Part shown: one piece after another, positions 16,086 through 22,198 of the stretch
How the letters are laid out: each line of letters starts with the position of its first letter
How positions within the stretch are numbered: the first letter of the stretch is position 1
Assembly (NCBI GenBank): GCA_049518775.1
Contig: JBEKRL010000026.1
Coordinates: 1 to 23,669 of the forward strand
Length of the DNA: 23,669 nucleotides
From: Bog-877 sp049518775
GTDB lineage: Bacteria > Chloroflexota > Dormibacteria > Aeolococcales > Bog-877
Reading direction: 5' to 3'
Made by a program: the position numbers and the translations under genes
Notes under the pieces: generated by a model
Databases searched by the model: none
What the model was told of the DNA's origin: nothing
What the model saw: only the letters and a program-made list of their open reading frames with translations

Positions 16086-16289
16086 TCAGCTCCCCAGGTG
16101 AGGCGCGTTCCGCCGCACCGCCTTGGCGTCCCCGGGATCGACCACTTTCGGCTGCGCGTAGCCGCGCTTGCGCTTGGCCGACTTGTGCTCCAGCAGGTGC
16201 GATCGGAAGGCGCCCCGGCGCAGCAGCTTACCCGTCCCCGACAGCCGGAACCGCTTCTGGGTTCCCTTGTGGGTGCGGATCTTTGGCAT
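16086..16289 (-). CDS. rpmI: 50S ribosomal protein L35
   Basis: The 67-residue product begins MPKIRTHKGTQKRFRLSGTGKLLRRGAF and contains the basic HKSAKRKRGY stretch, both diagnostic of L35. The ATG at 16289 is fixed by the conserved MPKIRTHKG N-terminus. AAAGGAGG lies 11 bases upstream, within the infC reading frame. Its first 62 nt overlap the end of infC in another frame, an uncommonly long overlap for this operon, where the two genes are normally separated or just touch. It is followed after 3 nt by rplT. Confidence 0.97.
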   Translation of the reverse strand: MPKIRTHKGTQKRFRLSGTGKLLRRGAFRSHLLEHKSAKRKRGYAQPKVVDPGDAKAVRRNAPHLGS

Positions 16290-16833
16290 GGTTGCCGGCG
16301 CCTCCTTTGGATTGCTTCTTCGAGACCGGGTTGAGGATCATGATCATATTGCGCCCCTCCACCAGGGGCGAGCGCTCGATCTGGGCCACGTCCTTGACCT
16401 CATCAGCCAGCCGGTCGAGCAGCGCCCGCCCGATCTCCTGATGGACCAGCTCGCGGCCCCGGAACATGATAGTGAGCTTGACCTTGTCGCCCTCCTCCAG
16501 GAAGTGGCGCACGTACCCGTACTTGGTCTGGAAGTCGTGCTCGCTGATCTTGGGCCGGAGCTTCATCTCCTTGAGCCGGATGGCGTTGTGCTCGCGCCGC
16601 GTCTCCTTCTCGTGCTTGAGGGCCTCAAACTTGAAGCGCCCGTAGTCCATCAGCCGGCAGACGGGGGGCTGCGCCTGGGGGGCCACCTCCACCACGTCGA
16701 GGCCCCGCTCCTGGGCCAGCTGCTGTGCCTCCGCCAGGGACACTATCCCCAGGGCCTCGTCGTTGGTGTCGTCGAAGAGTCGGACCGAGGAAACCCGGAT
16801 CTGGTCATTTATGCGCAGTTCGCGGAACGCTAT
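16228..16833 (-). CDS. infC: Translation initiation factor IF-3, AUA start codon
   Basis: IF-3 binds the 30S subunit and enforces start-codon and initiator-tRNA fidelity. The product has RINDQIRVSSVRLFDDTNDEALGIVSLAEAQQLA in its N-domain, a linker with QPPVCRLMDYGRFKFE, and a C-domain with KMKLRP-type EMKLRPKISEHDFQTK and LTIMFRGRELVHQEIG. No ATG, GTG or TTG lies upstream of the conserved INDQI block at ribosome-site distance. An ATA at 16833 sits 7 nt after a perfect AGGAGGA (16847-16841) and gives 201 residues beginning with AFRELRINDQI. IF-3 discriminates against such codons, so non-standard infC starts (AUU in E. coli) give autoregulation. The C-terminus runs about 28 residues past the usual end, overlapping rpmI by 62 nt. 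thrS ends 74 nt upstream. Confidence 0.95.
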   Translation of the reverse strand: MAFRELRINDQIRVSSVRLFDDTNDEALGIVSLAEAQQLAQERGLDVVEVAPQAQPPVCRLMDYGRFKFEALKHEKETRREHNAIRLKEMKLRPKISEHDFQTKYGYVRHFLEEGDKVKLTIMFRGRELVHQEIGRALLDRLADEVKDVAQIERSPLVEGRNMIMILNPVSKKQSKGGAGNHAKDPHPQGNPEAVPAVGDG

Positions 16834-16840
16834 GGACGCT

Positions 16841-16847
16841 TCCTCCT
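16841..16847 (-). promoter_or_regulatory. Shine-Dalgarno site deciding the infC AUA start
   Basis: AGGAGGA on the minus strand is a full anti-16S match with a 7-nt spacer to ATA at 16833-16831. It fixes the non-standard start, since the next in-frame candidates (CTG at 16818, ATA at 16812, GTG at 16743) are too distant or inside conserved sequence. Confidence 0.7.
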
Positions 16848-16861
16848 CAATTGGGCAATTG
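16848..16861. promoter_or_regulatory. CAATTG dyad abutting the infC ribosome site
   Basis: Two CAATTG hexamers separated by GG (14 bp in all) lie directly upstream of the infC Shine-Dalgarno site in the 74-nt thrS-infC gap. The 2-nt spacer disfavours a full hairpin, so a DNA operator is more natural. An extended -10-like TGATAGGAT lies just upstream on the minus strand (16878-16870), hinting at an internal promoter. Both readings are tentative. Confidence 0.3.
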
Positions 16862-16907
16862 AATCCCGGATCCTATCACCAAGGAGCTTCCCCAACGGGC
16901 CGGACGG

Positions 16908-18650
16908 TCAACCCTCAGGGGAGGCCTCGGCCGACAGCCGCTCGATGACCTCATCAACGGTCAGGGGGATCTCCTCGCCGGTCCGGTTGTTGCGCAGGTT
17001 GACGTTCCCGGCCTCGACCTCCCGACCCCCCACCACCGCGACGTAGGGGACCTTGGCCAGCTGGGAGTCGCGGATCTTGGCGCCGATCCTCTCACCGGGA
17101 CGGTCCGGCACCTCCGCCCGAAACCCCGCCTCCTCCAGACTGGACGCCACCTGGTGAGCATAGTCGAGCTGGGCGTCCCCCACGGTTATCACCTGCACCT
17201 GGACCGGGGAGAGCCAGAGCGGCAGTGCCCCGGCGTGGTGCTCCAGGAGAACCCCGAAGAAGCGCTCCAGCGCCCCCAGCAGGGCCCGGTGGACCATCAC
17301 CGGCCGGTGGGCGGCGCCATCGGCCCCGATGTACTCCAGGCTGAAGCGCTCGGGCTCATTGAAGTCGAACTGGACCGTGGCGCACTGCCAGCGCCGGCCG
17401 ATGGCGTCCCGGATGTGGAAGTCCACCTTGGGCCCGTAGAAGGCCCCCTCCCCGGGTTTGAGCTGGTACTCCAGGCCCTCCGCCTCGATCACCCGGGCCA
17501 GCGAGGACTCCGCCTGCTCCCAGAGCTCGGTCGATCCCACCGCCTTCGCCGGCTTGGTGCTGAGGTCCACCTCCACCTCTGCGAACCCGAAGCGGCGGTA
17601 CATGGCCTGGACCAGCCTCAGCACCCCCGCGACCTCGTCGTCGACCTGGTCCGGGCGGCAGAAGATGTGGGCGTCATCCTGGGTGATCCCCCTGACCCGA
17701 AGCAGGCCGTGGAGGGTGCCGCTGCGCTGGTAGCGGTAGACCGAGGCCAGCTCCGCCAGCCGCATCGGCAGCTCGCGGTAGCTCCTCGCCCGGGAACGGT
17801 AGATCAGGATGTGGAAGGGGCAGCTCATCGGCTTGACCCGGTAGCGGTCGCCCTCGACCTCCATGGGCCCGAACATCTCCTCGGCGAAGAAGCCCAGGTG
17901 GCCACTGGTCTCCCAGAGTTGCTCCCGGGCCAGGTGGGGCGTGTAGACCAGCTTGTAGCCGGCCCGACGGTGGGCATCCCGCCAGTAGTCCTCGATCACC
18001 GTCCGCACCGCCGCGCCGTTGGGGTGCCAGAGGACCAGCCCAGGCCCCAGCTCGTCCGAGAAGGAGAACAGGTCCAGATCTCGGCCCAGCTTGCGGTGGT
18101 CGCGAAGCCGGGCCTGCTCCTGCCGCTCCAGGTACCGGTCCAGCTCCTCCTGGGAGCCCCAGGCGGTGCCGTAGACCCGCTGCAGCATGGGCTGGCTCTC
18201 GTCCCCGTGCCAGTAGGCCCCGGCCGGATGGAGCAACCGGAAGGCGGGGATCTCCCCGGCGTCACGGACATGGGGGCCACGGCAGAGGTCGAAGAAGTCG
18301 CCGGTCCGGTAGCAGCTGACCACCTCGTCCTCGGGGATCCTCTCGATGAGCTCCACCTTGAAGCGCTGCCGGCGCCGGCGGAACTCGGCCAACGCTTCCT
18401 CGCGGTTCAGCTCCGAGCGCTGGTAGAGAGGGCGCCGGGCGGCGATCTCGCGCATCCGTAGCTCGATCGCCGGCAGGTCCTCCTCGGTGAAGCGGCGCTC
18501 ATCGGGAAGCAGGAAGTCGTAGTAGAAGCCGTCCTCGATCGAGGGGCCGATCCCGTACTCGGTACCAGGCCAGAGCTCGCAGACCGCCGCGGCCATCAGG
18601 TGGGCGGTGCTGTGGCGGAGCGTTTCGAGGTCGACTGGGGATGCGGACAT
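16908..18650 (-). CDS. thrS: Threonyl-tRNA synthetase lacking the TGS domain
   Basis: ThrRS charges tRNA-Thr and clears Ser-tRNA-Thr. The 580-residue product starts almost at once with the editing domain: RHSTAHLMAAAV (from about residue 12), supplying the HxxxH pair, and CRGPHVRD later. The class II core follows with WHPNGAAVRTVIEDYWR, the zinc-ligand Cys in KPMSCPFHILIYRS, YRYQRSGTLHGLLRVRGITQDDAHIF, and a late VMVHRALLGALERF His/Arg block. The anticodon-binding domain is about 480-580 (VQVITVGDAQLDYA, GERIGAKIRDSQLAKVPYVAVVGGREVEAG). The usual 60-residue N-terminal TGS domain is absent; the ATG at 18650 is preceded by promoter-like sequence, so truncation by a wrong start is unlikely. No ribosome site is visible, suggesting a nearly leaderless mRNA. 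It heads the thrS-infC-rpmI-rplT-pheS-pheT operon. Confidence 0.97.
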   Translation of the reverse strand: MSASPVDLETLRHSTAHLMAAAVCELWPGTEYGIGPSIEDGFYYDFLLPDERRFTEEDLPAIELRMREIAARRPLYQRSELNREEALAEFRRRRQRFKVELIERIPEDEVVSCYRTGDFFDLCRGPHVRDAGEIPAFRLLHPAGAYWHGDESQPMLQRVYGTAWGSQEELDRYLERQEQARLRDHRKLGRDLDLFSFSDELGPGLVLWHPNGAAVRTVIEDYWRDAHRRAGYKLVYTPHLAREQLWETSGHLGFFAEEMFGPMEVEGDRYRVKPMSCPFHILIYRSRARSYRELPMRLAELASVYRYQRSGTLHGLLRVRGITQDDAHIFCRPDQVDDEVAGVLRLVQAMYRRFGFAEVEVDLSTKPAKAVGSTELWEQAESSLARVIEAEGLEYQLKPGEGAFYGPKVDFHIRDAIGRRWQCATVQFDFNEPERFSLEYIGADGAAHRPVMVHRALLGALERFFGVLLEHHAGALPLWLSPVQVQVITVGDAQLDYAHQVASSLEEAGFRAEVPDRPGERIGAKIRDSQLAKVPYVAVVGGREVEAGNVNLRNNRTGEEIPLTVDEVIERLSAEASPEG

Positions 18651-18663
18651 CGGTGTTCGCCCG

Positions 18664-18669
18664 ATTGTA
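18664..18669 (-). promoter_or_regulatory. -10 box for thrS (near-leaderless start)
   Basis: TACAAT on the minus strand lies 13 bases before the thrS ATG. RNA would begin about 5-7 nt before the start codon, consistent with the missing Shine-Dalgarno. The -35 region (TCCGAA at 17-bp spacing) is weak. Confidence 0.5.
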
Positions 18670-18686
18670 TGGAAGCCCGGGCACCC

Positions 18687-18716
18687 TTCGGAGCCGCCTC
18701 CCCCCGAGGCTATAAT
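18687..18716 (+). promoter_or_regulatory. Promoter of the tRNA-Val gene
   Basis: A perfect TATAAT at 18711-18716, with TTCGGA 18 bases upstream, lies 24 bp before the tRNA 5' end. It would start a short precursor near 18723. It is divergent from the thrS promoter in the same 90-bp gap. Confidence 0.7.
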
Positions 18717-18739
18717 CCGGGCACCCCGGATCCTTCCGA

Positions 18740-18813
18740 GGGCGCATAGCTCAGGTGGTTAGAGCGCTACCCTGACACGGTAGAGGCCCCAGGTTCGACT
18801 CCTGGTGCGCCCA
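18740..18813 (+). tRNA. tRNA-Val(GAC)
   Basis: The full cloverleaf is visible. The acceptor stem pairs GGGCGCA (18740-18746) with TGCGCCC (18806-18812), with discriminator A at 18813. The D-arm is AGCTCAGGTGGTTAGAGC. The anticodon stem CTACC/GGTAG encloses loop CTGACAC with anticodon GAC at 18774-18776, reading GUC (Val). The T-arm is CCAGG-TTCGACT-CCTGG. The 3' CCA is not encoded, so it must be added by CCA-adding enzyme. It is the only tRNA seen in the window. Confidence 0.98.
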
Positions 18814-18898
18814 CGCGACGTAGCCCTGGGGAGCGCGGCCCGGGTGGCTCCGCCGCTAGACCGCGCCGGCCCCAGACCTTCAGCTCCCTGCCGGGCTC

Positions 18899-18936
18899 AG
18901 CCCTCCCCAAGCTCGCTCGGCGCCTCGGGGAGGGCT
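18899..18936. repeat. 10-bp perfect inverted repeat
   Basis: AGCCCTCCCC (18899-18908) and GGGGAGGGCT (18927-18936) pair perfectly around an 18-base spacer, 85 nt after the tRNA. It could end tRNA transcription without a U-tract, but no T-run follows on either strand. Confidence 0.4.
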
Positions 18937-19115
18937 CACCGCCTGCTCCTCCGGCTGAGCTGGCGCGCCCTCATCGCCGGCTCGGACCCCGCTCCCGACC
19001 AATACCCGCCGGAGTCTTCACCCGGCGCTCCCCCGCGCCTGACGCTGTCCGCCGGAGCTAGGGACGCCCGGCACCGAGAGGCCCGCCGGCAGCGACCCGA
19101 AGCTGGCCTGGGCCC

Positions 19116-19121
19116 TACAAT
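19116..19121 (+). promoter_or_regulatory. Possible -10 box for the CMD-like gene
   Basis: TACAAT, with GCGACC 18 bases upstream as a partial -35, would start RNA near 19128, about 150 nt before the ATG. The leader would then contain the 19203-19227 hairpin. Confidence 0.35.
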
Positions 19122-19202
19122 CTGGTCTCGTCGATCGGCAGCGACGGCTCTTGAATCGGCAGATTTTCGCGCCGGCGCCGGGCATTTCGAGGTGGCGAGG
19201 TC

Positions 19203-19227
19203 CCCGGGTGGCTCTCCCCCACCCGGG
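19203..19227 (+). promoter_or_regulatory. Hairpin in the CMD-like gene leader
   Basis: CCCGGGTGG (19203-19211) and CCACCCGGG (19219-19227) form a perfect 9-bp stem with a 7-base loop, 50 nt before the start codon. It could be an operator or an mRNA structure. No U-tract follows. Confidence 0.4.
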
Positions 19228-19276
19228 CATCGTGCGGGCTCGAGGTTCCACCGCAAGTCGGGGAGGAGGGTGTCCG

Positions 19277-19609
19277 ATGGCCGCGCCGAATGAAGTCCCA
19301 GCTGGGGTCAGCCGAGCTTTCGCTGTGTTCGGGTCCGAGGCTCCTGGGCATGCCGCCGCCTGGATGCAGGCGACCCGATCCCTCGACGAGGCCAGCGCTC
19401 TCGACCCCAAGACCAAGGACCTTGCCTACATCGCCATTCTCGCGGCGCTCCGGATGACGACCGGAGTGCCCTTCCATGTGCGCCAGGCCCGGGACCACGG
19501 GGCCAGCCGTGACGAGATCGTCAGTGCCGTGCTGCTGGGGTTGGAGCCCGCCGGCCACGGGGTGACCGCTTGCCTGCCTGTCGCCCTCGACGCCTACGAC
19601 GCGCCCTGA
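19277..19609 (+). CDS. Carboxymuconolactone decarboxylase-like (AhpD-fold) protein without redox cysteines
   Basis: The 110-residue product fits the CMD/AhpD fold: ALDPKTKDLAYIAILAALRMTTGVPFHVRQARDHGASRDEIVSAVLLGLEPAGHG. In this family the matching position usually reads CxxC followed by a His, with Cys acting in thiol peroxidase chemistry. Here it reads TGVPFH: both cysteines are missing while the His and the following GASRDEI helix are kept. It is therefore probably not an AhpD-type reductase, and the substrate is unknown. The ATG at 19277 is preceded by GGGAGGAGGG with a 6-base spacer, which settles the start; open frame extends upstream but without similarity. It stands alone on the plus strand. 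Confidence 0.85.
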   Translation: MAAPNEVPAGVSRAFAVFGSEAPGHAAAWMQATRSLDEASALDPKTKDLAYIAILAALRMTTGVPFHVRQARDHGASRDEIVSAVLLGLEPAGHGVTACLPVALDAYDAP

Positions 19610-19961
19610 CGCCGGCAGCAGGCGCACTCCTGCGCCATCACAGCCCACCGGGCCCCGGCTGAGATGGGGGCCCGGCGGAGGGGAGTGGCCCAACTAGCCT
19701 GGTCGGAGCCAGGGGCGTGGGCACAGCGGGTCCGCCCGCCGGCTCGGAGGGGTGCCCACGGCCCTTGGAGAGGATGGGCTCACAGCACCTTGTATGCGGC
19801 CGCCACCAAGCATGGTTTTGACCCTTGGCATCTGGCTTACCTCGCTGCTCACTGCCCGGCAGAGGTGAGGCGGGGAGCCCTCGTCGCCACGGCGACCGAG
19901 TGGGCGCGTGGCATGGGGGTCCACGGGGGTGGCGGTCGGACGGCCCACCCGCTGCCCCGGG
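19610..19961. other. Intergenic region after the CMD-like gene
   Basis: These 352 bases contain no confident gene. A hairpin GGCGCA-CTCC-TGCGCC (19621-19636) just after the stop may help end transcription, though no U-tract follows. A plus-strand frame from ATG 19664 to 20023 (119 residues) has a protein-like middle (about 41-90), but no ribosome site, less G/C-biased third positions, and it runs antisense into the HEAT-repeat gene. It may be a decayed or foreign fragment. Confidence 0.4.
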
Positions 19962-20738
19962 TCAACGCGGAGCGGGCCGCCCCCGCCCCGCACCGCCGGG
20001 CGGGGACGGCGGGGCCGTGGTGACCCCCCCAGTGGATCCCTCCCAGTCCAGAAGCACGCGCCGGAGCCGGGCCTTCTTGCGGTTCTCTCGGACGATCCAG
20101 CCGATATCGGGGTCAGGGCTCGCCTCCAACCCGCGGAAGAGGGGCAGTCCTTGTTGGGGGCTAGCGGCGACCGCCACGCTCCATCCGTAGCCCAGCGCCT
20201 GCCGGAGGGTTCGGACCGGTGCCGAGCCCCGGTCCCGGGGCGGCACCCGAGCCAGCTCGGCGGTGACCCGGGCGAGGAGCGCGAGCGCTCGCCCGGCGAA
20301 CCCGGGATCGCGAAGCAGCCGTGGCTCGCACACGGCCGCGACGGCCGCCCGCCGCACCAGCGGGTCAAAGTCGAGTGCCCAGAGCTCGGCCAGCGCGAAG
20401 CCCCGCTCCAGGTCGGCATCGCATGCCCGCTGAAGGGCCATCGCAACTCCCTCGCGGACACGCCAACGGTCGTCTGCGGCAAGCCCGTGGAGGACCTCGG
20501 CCGGCCGGTCGTCTCCAGCGCCGAAGTAGCGGCCCAGCGCAACCAGGCCGCACACCGTGGCGAACTCGTCGCCGCCGGCGATGAGGCCCTCCGCCCGGGC
20601 CAGATCGGCCTCCTCGCCGCACGCCGCGACCAGCTCGAGGTTGGCCCTCGGTCCGGGCAGGTGGCTGTTCGCCGCCAGGTAGGGGCCCCAATCCTCCAGT
20701 CGGCGGAGGGTGGCCCGGTACTGGTCGCCCTCCCCCAT
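19962..20738 (-). CDS. HEAT-repeat domain protein
   Basis: The 258-residue product is rich in Ala/Leu helices in repeating pairs typical of HEAT or DNA-alkylation-repeat scaffolds. Examples are DEFATVCGLVALGRYFG, DDRWRVREGVAMALQRACDADLERGFALAELWALDFDPLVRRAAVAAVCEPRLL, and PDPDIGWIVRENRKKARLRR. Such proteins bind partner proteins or nucleic acid. The lysine/arginine-rich segment near the end would suit nucleic acid, but no catalytic role can be read. The last 25 residues are low-complexity Gly/Pro/Arg. The ATG at 20738 shares one base with the upstream SDR stop (TGATG), so the two are translationally coupled. No specific family name is certain. Confidence 0.8.
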   Translation of the reverse strand: MGEGDQYRATLRRLEDWGPYLAANSHLPGPRANLELVAACGEEADLARAEGLIAGGDEFATVCGLVALGRYFGAGDDRPAEVLHGLAADDRWRVREGVAMALQRACDADLERGFALAELWALDFDPLVRRAAVAAVCEPRLLRDPGFAGRALALLARVTAELARVPPRDRGSAPVRTLRQALGYGWSVAVAASPQQGLPLFRGLEASPDPDIGWIVRENRKKARLRRVLLDWEGSTGGVTTAPPSPPGGAGRGRPAPR

Positions 20739-21562
20739 CAGCCTTCCCCTAGGACCGGTTCAGGTCTCACGGCGCGCGCCGGGGCGGCGGCACCCGGCAG
20801 GAAGGTGGCGCTCAGCTCGGCGCAGCGCCGGAGCAGGTCGTCCTGAAGGCAGTGGTCGGCGGTGGCCGGGTGCGTTGCCTGAGGCCGGAGGTGGTGGAAG
20901 CACCTGCCGCTGACCGTCGCCTCCGGGGCCTGGCTGGTCGCCAGCCAGACCTGAGTGGCCGCCCCCTGGGACAGGTCGCCCGGGGCATCCGGCCCCCCCA
21001 TCTTGGTGGCCACCCAGCCCGGCTCGACGGCGTTGGACAGGACCCTGGGCCAGTGCCGCGCCACCGCGAAGGCCAGAACCACGTCCAGGAGCTTGGAATC
21101 GGCATAGGCCTGGGGCCCATCCCAGGGCCTCCCCTGCCACTGCAGGTCCTCCAGGCCAGGGTTCCCCATCTGGTGCATGCCCGAGCTGAGGTAGATGAGC
21201 CGGCCAGGCGGCTCGATCAGGGCGGTGAGCAGGTAGGGGGCGAGAACATTCACGGCGAAGAGCTGGGAGAGGCCGTCGACCGTCTCCACCCGTCCTGGGC
21301 TGCGGTAGCCCACCCCGGCGTTGTGGATCACGGCGTCATAGGGTCCCATCTGGTTCGCCTGCCGGGCCAGCTCGCGGGTGGCCTCGATGCTGGCCAGATC
21401 CCCGATCACCACCCCCCTGGCTCCGGGGGCCGCCCCCAGCGCCTCCCGGCCGCGAGGCTCGCTGCGGGCGTGGAGGACCACCTCGTGGCCGCCCGCGATC
21501 AGCTCCTGCGCTGCCTGCAGGCCCAATCCATCCGCCGATCCGCTGATGATCACTCGGGACAC
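20738..21562 (-). CDS. Short-chain dehydrogenase/reductase (SDR)
   Basis: This is an NAD(P)-dependent oxidoreductase of the SDR superfamily, 274 residues from GTG 21562. The Rossmann glycine motif is SGSADGLG (residues 7-14), followed by VVLHARSE, whose Arg favours NADPH. DLAS marks the adenine-binding turn, HNAGVG matches the NAG motif, LSSGMHQ gives the catalytic Ser, and AYADSK supplies the YxxxK pair. VEPGWVATKMGG is the usual PG segment. The open frame extends to 21664, but that part lacks similarity. A second GTG at 21553 is an alternative start; neither has a strong Shine-Dalgarno. It is the first gene of a two-gene unit with the HEAT-repeat protein. The substrate is unknown. Confidence 0.93.
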   Translation of the reverse strand: MSRVIISGSADGLGLQAAQELIAGGHEVVLHARSEPRGREALGAAPGARGVVIGDLASIEATRELARQANQMGPYDAVIHNAGVGYRSPGRVETVDGLSQLFAVNVLAPYLLTALIEPPGRLIYLSSGMHQMGNPGLEDLQWQGRPWDGPQAYADSKLLDVVLAFAVARHWPRVLSNAVEPGWVATKMGGPDAPGDLSQGAATQVWLATSQAPEATVSGRCFHHLRPQATHPATADHCLQDDLLRRCAELSATFLPGAAAPARAVRPEPVLGEG

Positions 21563-21790
21563 TGACTCTGGCTTGGCTCCAGCGCTGACGCGCCGCCGCG
21601 GGGCTCGCCCCCGGGTGAGGGCTGGGAACCCGAGCCCTGCAGTCCCGAGCCCGGAGCAAATCATCCTCGACCGGGAGGGGCCGCAGCCGAGCTGAGCCGC
21701 CGATGGGGCGGCCGACCGGGACCGGCCACCCCACCGCGGGCCCTGGCCGGGGGACGCCGGAGGGAAGGACGAAGGGGCGGGAAGAGAAGG

Positions 21791-21799
21791 TTATCCACA
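21791..21799 (+). promoter_or_regulatory. Consensus DnaA box
   Basis: TTATCCACA matches the strong DnaA-box consensus at all nine positions. It is the only exact copy I found in the window, so it is more likely a regulatory or titration site, or chance, than part of a replication origin. No dnaA or dnaN lies nearby. Confidence 0.4.
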
Positions 21800-21842
21800 G
21801 GCGAAATGGGGAAACGGGGTACAACTGCAGCCACCCGATCTC

Positions 21843-21865
21843 TTCAAAAAGATGCTCTTTTTCAA
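21843..21865. repeat. Inverted repeat TTCAAAAAGA/TCTTTTTCAA
   Basis: Nine of ten positions pair around a TGC centre, with one C-C mismatch. A-rich and T-rich arms would give a terminator-like hairpin on either strand, or an operator upstream of the zinc-finger gene promoter. Confidence 0.45.
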
Positions 21866-21878
21866 GGTCGTAACGACC
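21866..21878. promoter_or_regulatory. Palindrome GGTCGTAACGACC next to a -35 box
   Basis: A perfect 5-bp dyad with a TAA centre ends two bases before the TTGACA -35 hexamer. Its position suits an activator or repressor site for the downstream gene. The cognate regulator cannot be named. Confidence 0.45.
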
Positions 21879-21879
21879 A

Positions 21880-21908
21880 TTGACAGGGACCCTTAATGGG
21901 AATCTAAT
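21880..21908 (+). promoter_or_regulatory. Near-consensus sigma-70 promoter of the small zinc-finger gene
   Basis: TTGACA (21880-21885), a 17-bp spacer and TCTAAT (21903-21908) make one of the best vegetative promoters in the window. TAATAT (21905-21910) is an overlapping alternative -10. The start point would fall at about 21914-21917, on or next to the GTG codon. Confidence 0.75.
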
Positions 21909-21916
21909 ATCCCCCC

Positions 21917-22198
21917 GTGGCCCGCTCCCTCGCCTCTCCAACCGCCCCCAACCGGGTCTGCGCTCGAGCCGGCTGCCATGCCCTGGTCAAGAAGCGGACC
22001 GCCAAGTACTGCAGCGTTCAGTGCTCCAGCCTGGATCCCGACCGCCGGGCCCGGCTCCGCGAACGGGCCCGCTCGGGGCAGGTCCTGCCGATGGCCCGCC
22101 AGCTCCGCCTGGACTTTGAGAGTGAGGAGCTGGGGCCCGTCGTCCTCGACAGCGGTCGCGAGGAGATCCCGCGGGGGCTCTCGCGCTGGGCGGTCTGA
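21917..22198 (+). CDS. Small zinc-finger protein, probably leaderless
   Basis: The 93-residue product has cysteines at 15, 20, 32 and 36 (CARAGC and KYCSVQC), a CX4C-X11-CX3C pattern typical of treble-clef or zinc-knuckle proteins. It is followed by an Arg-rich helix (DPDRRARLRERARSG) and a non-conserved tail. The basic helix beside the finger suggests nucleic-acid binding, but the function is unknown. GTG at 21917 lies 6-8 bases after the -10 box and has no Shine-Dalgarno, so the mRNA probably begins at the start codon. The strong promoter implies good expression. It converges with another small zinc protein 12 nt away, and a shared hairpin covers both ends. Confidence 0.8.
   Translation: MARSLASPTAPNRVCARAGCHALVKKRTAKYCSVQCSSLDPDRRARLRERARSGQVLPMARQLRLDFESEELGPVVLDSGREEIPRGLSRWAV

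Larger units (their letters stand above)
18814..19276. other. Intergenic region between tRNA-Val and the CMD-like gene
   Basis: These 463 bases hold no gene I can support. Open frames here on both strands lack ribosome sites and family similarity. The region contains a 10-bp inverted repeat (18899-18936), a -10-like TACAAT (19116-19121) and a 9-bp hairpin (19203-19227), listed separately. Confidence 0.6.
21563..21916. other. Divergent regulatory region between SDR and the small zinc-finger gene
   Basis: This 354-base gap is the most AT-rich part of the window. It carries a consensus DnaA box, a TTCAAAAAGA/TCTTTTTCAA inverted repeat, a GGTCGTAACGACC palindrome and a near-consensus plus-strand promoter, each listed separately. 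Frames through it on the minus strand are not supported as genes. No promoter for the SDR gene was clear. Confidence 0.6.

Noticed and set aside
18805..19293. A 162-codon plus-strand frame starting inside the tRNA.
   Set aside because: It begins within the tRNA 3' end, has no ribosome site, and is Arg/Pro/Ala low complexity.
21791..21799. Replication origin at the DnaA box.
   Set aside because: Only one exact box was found, and no dnaA, dnaN, gyrB or recF is nearby.
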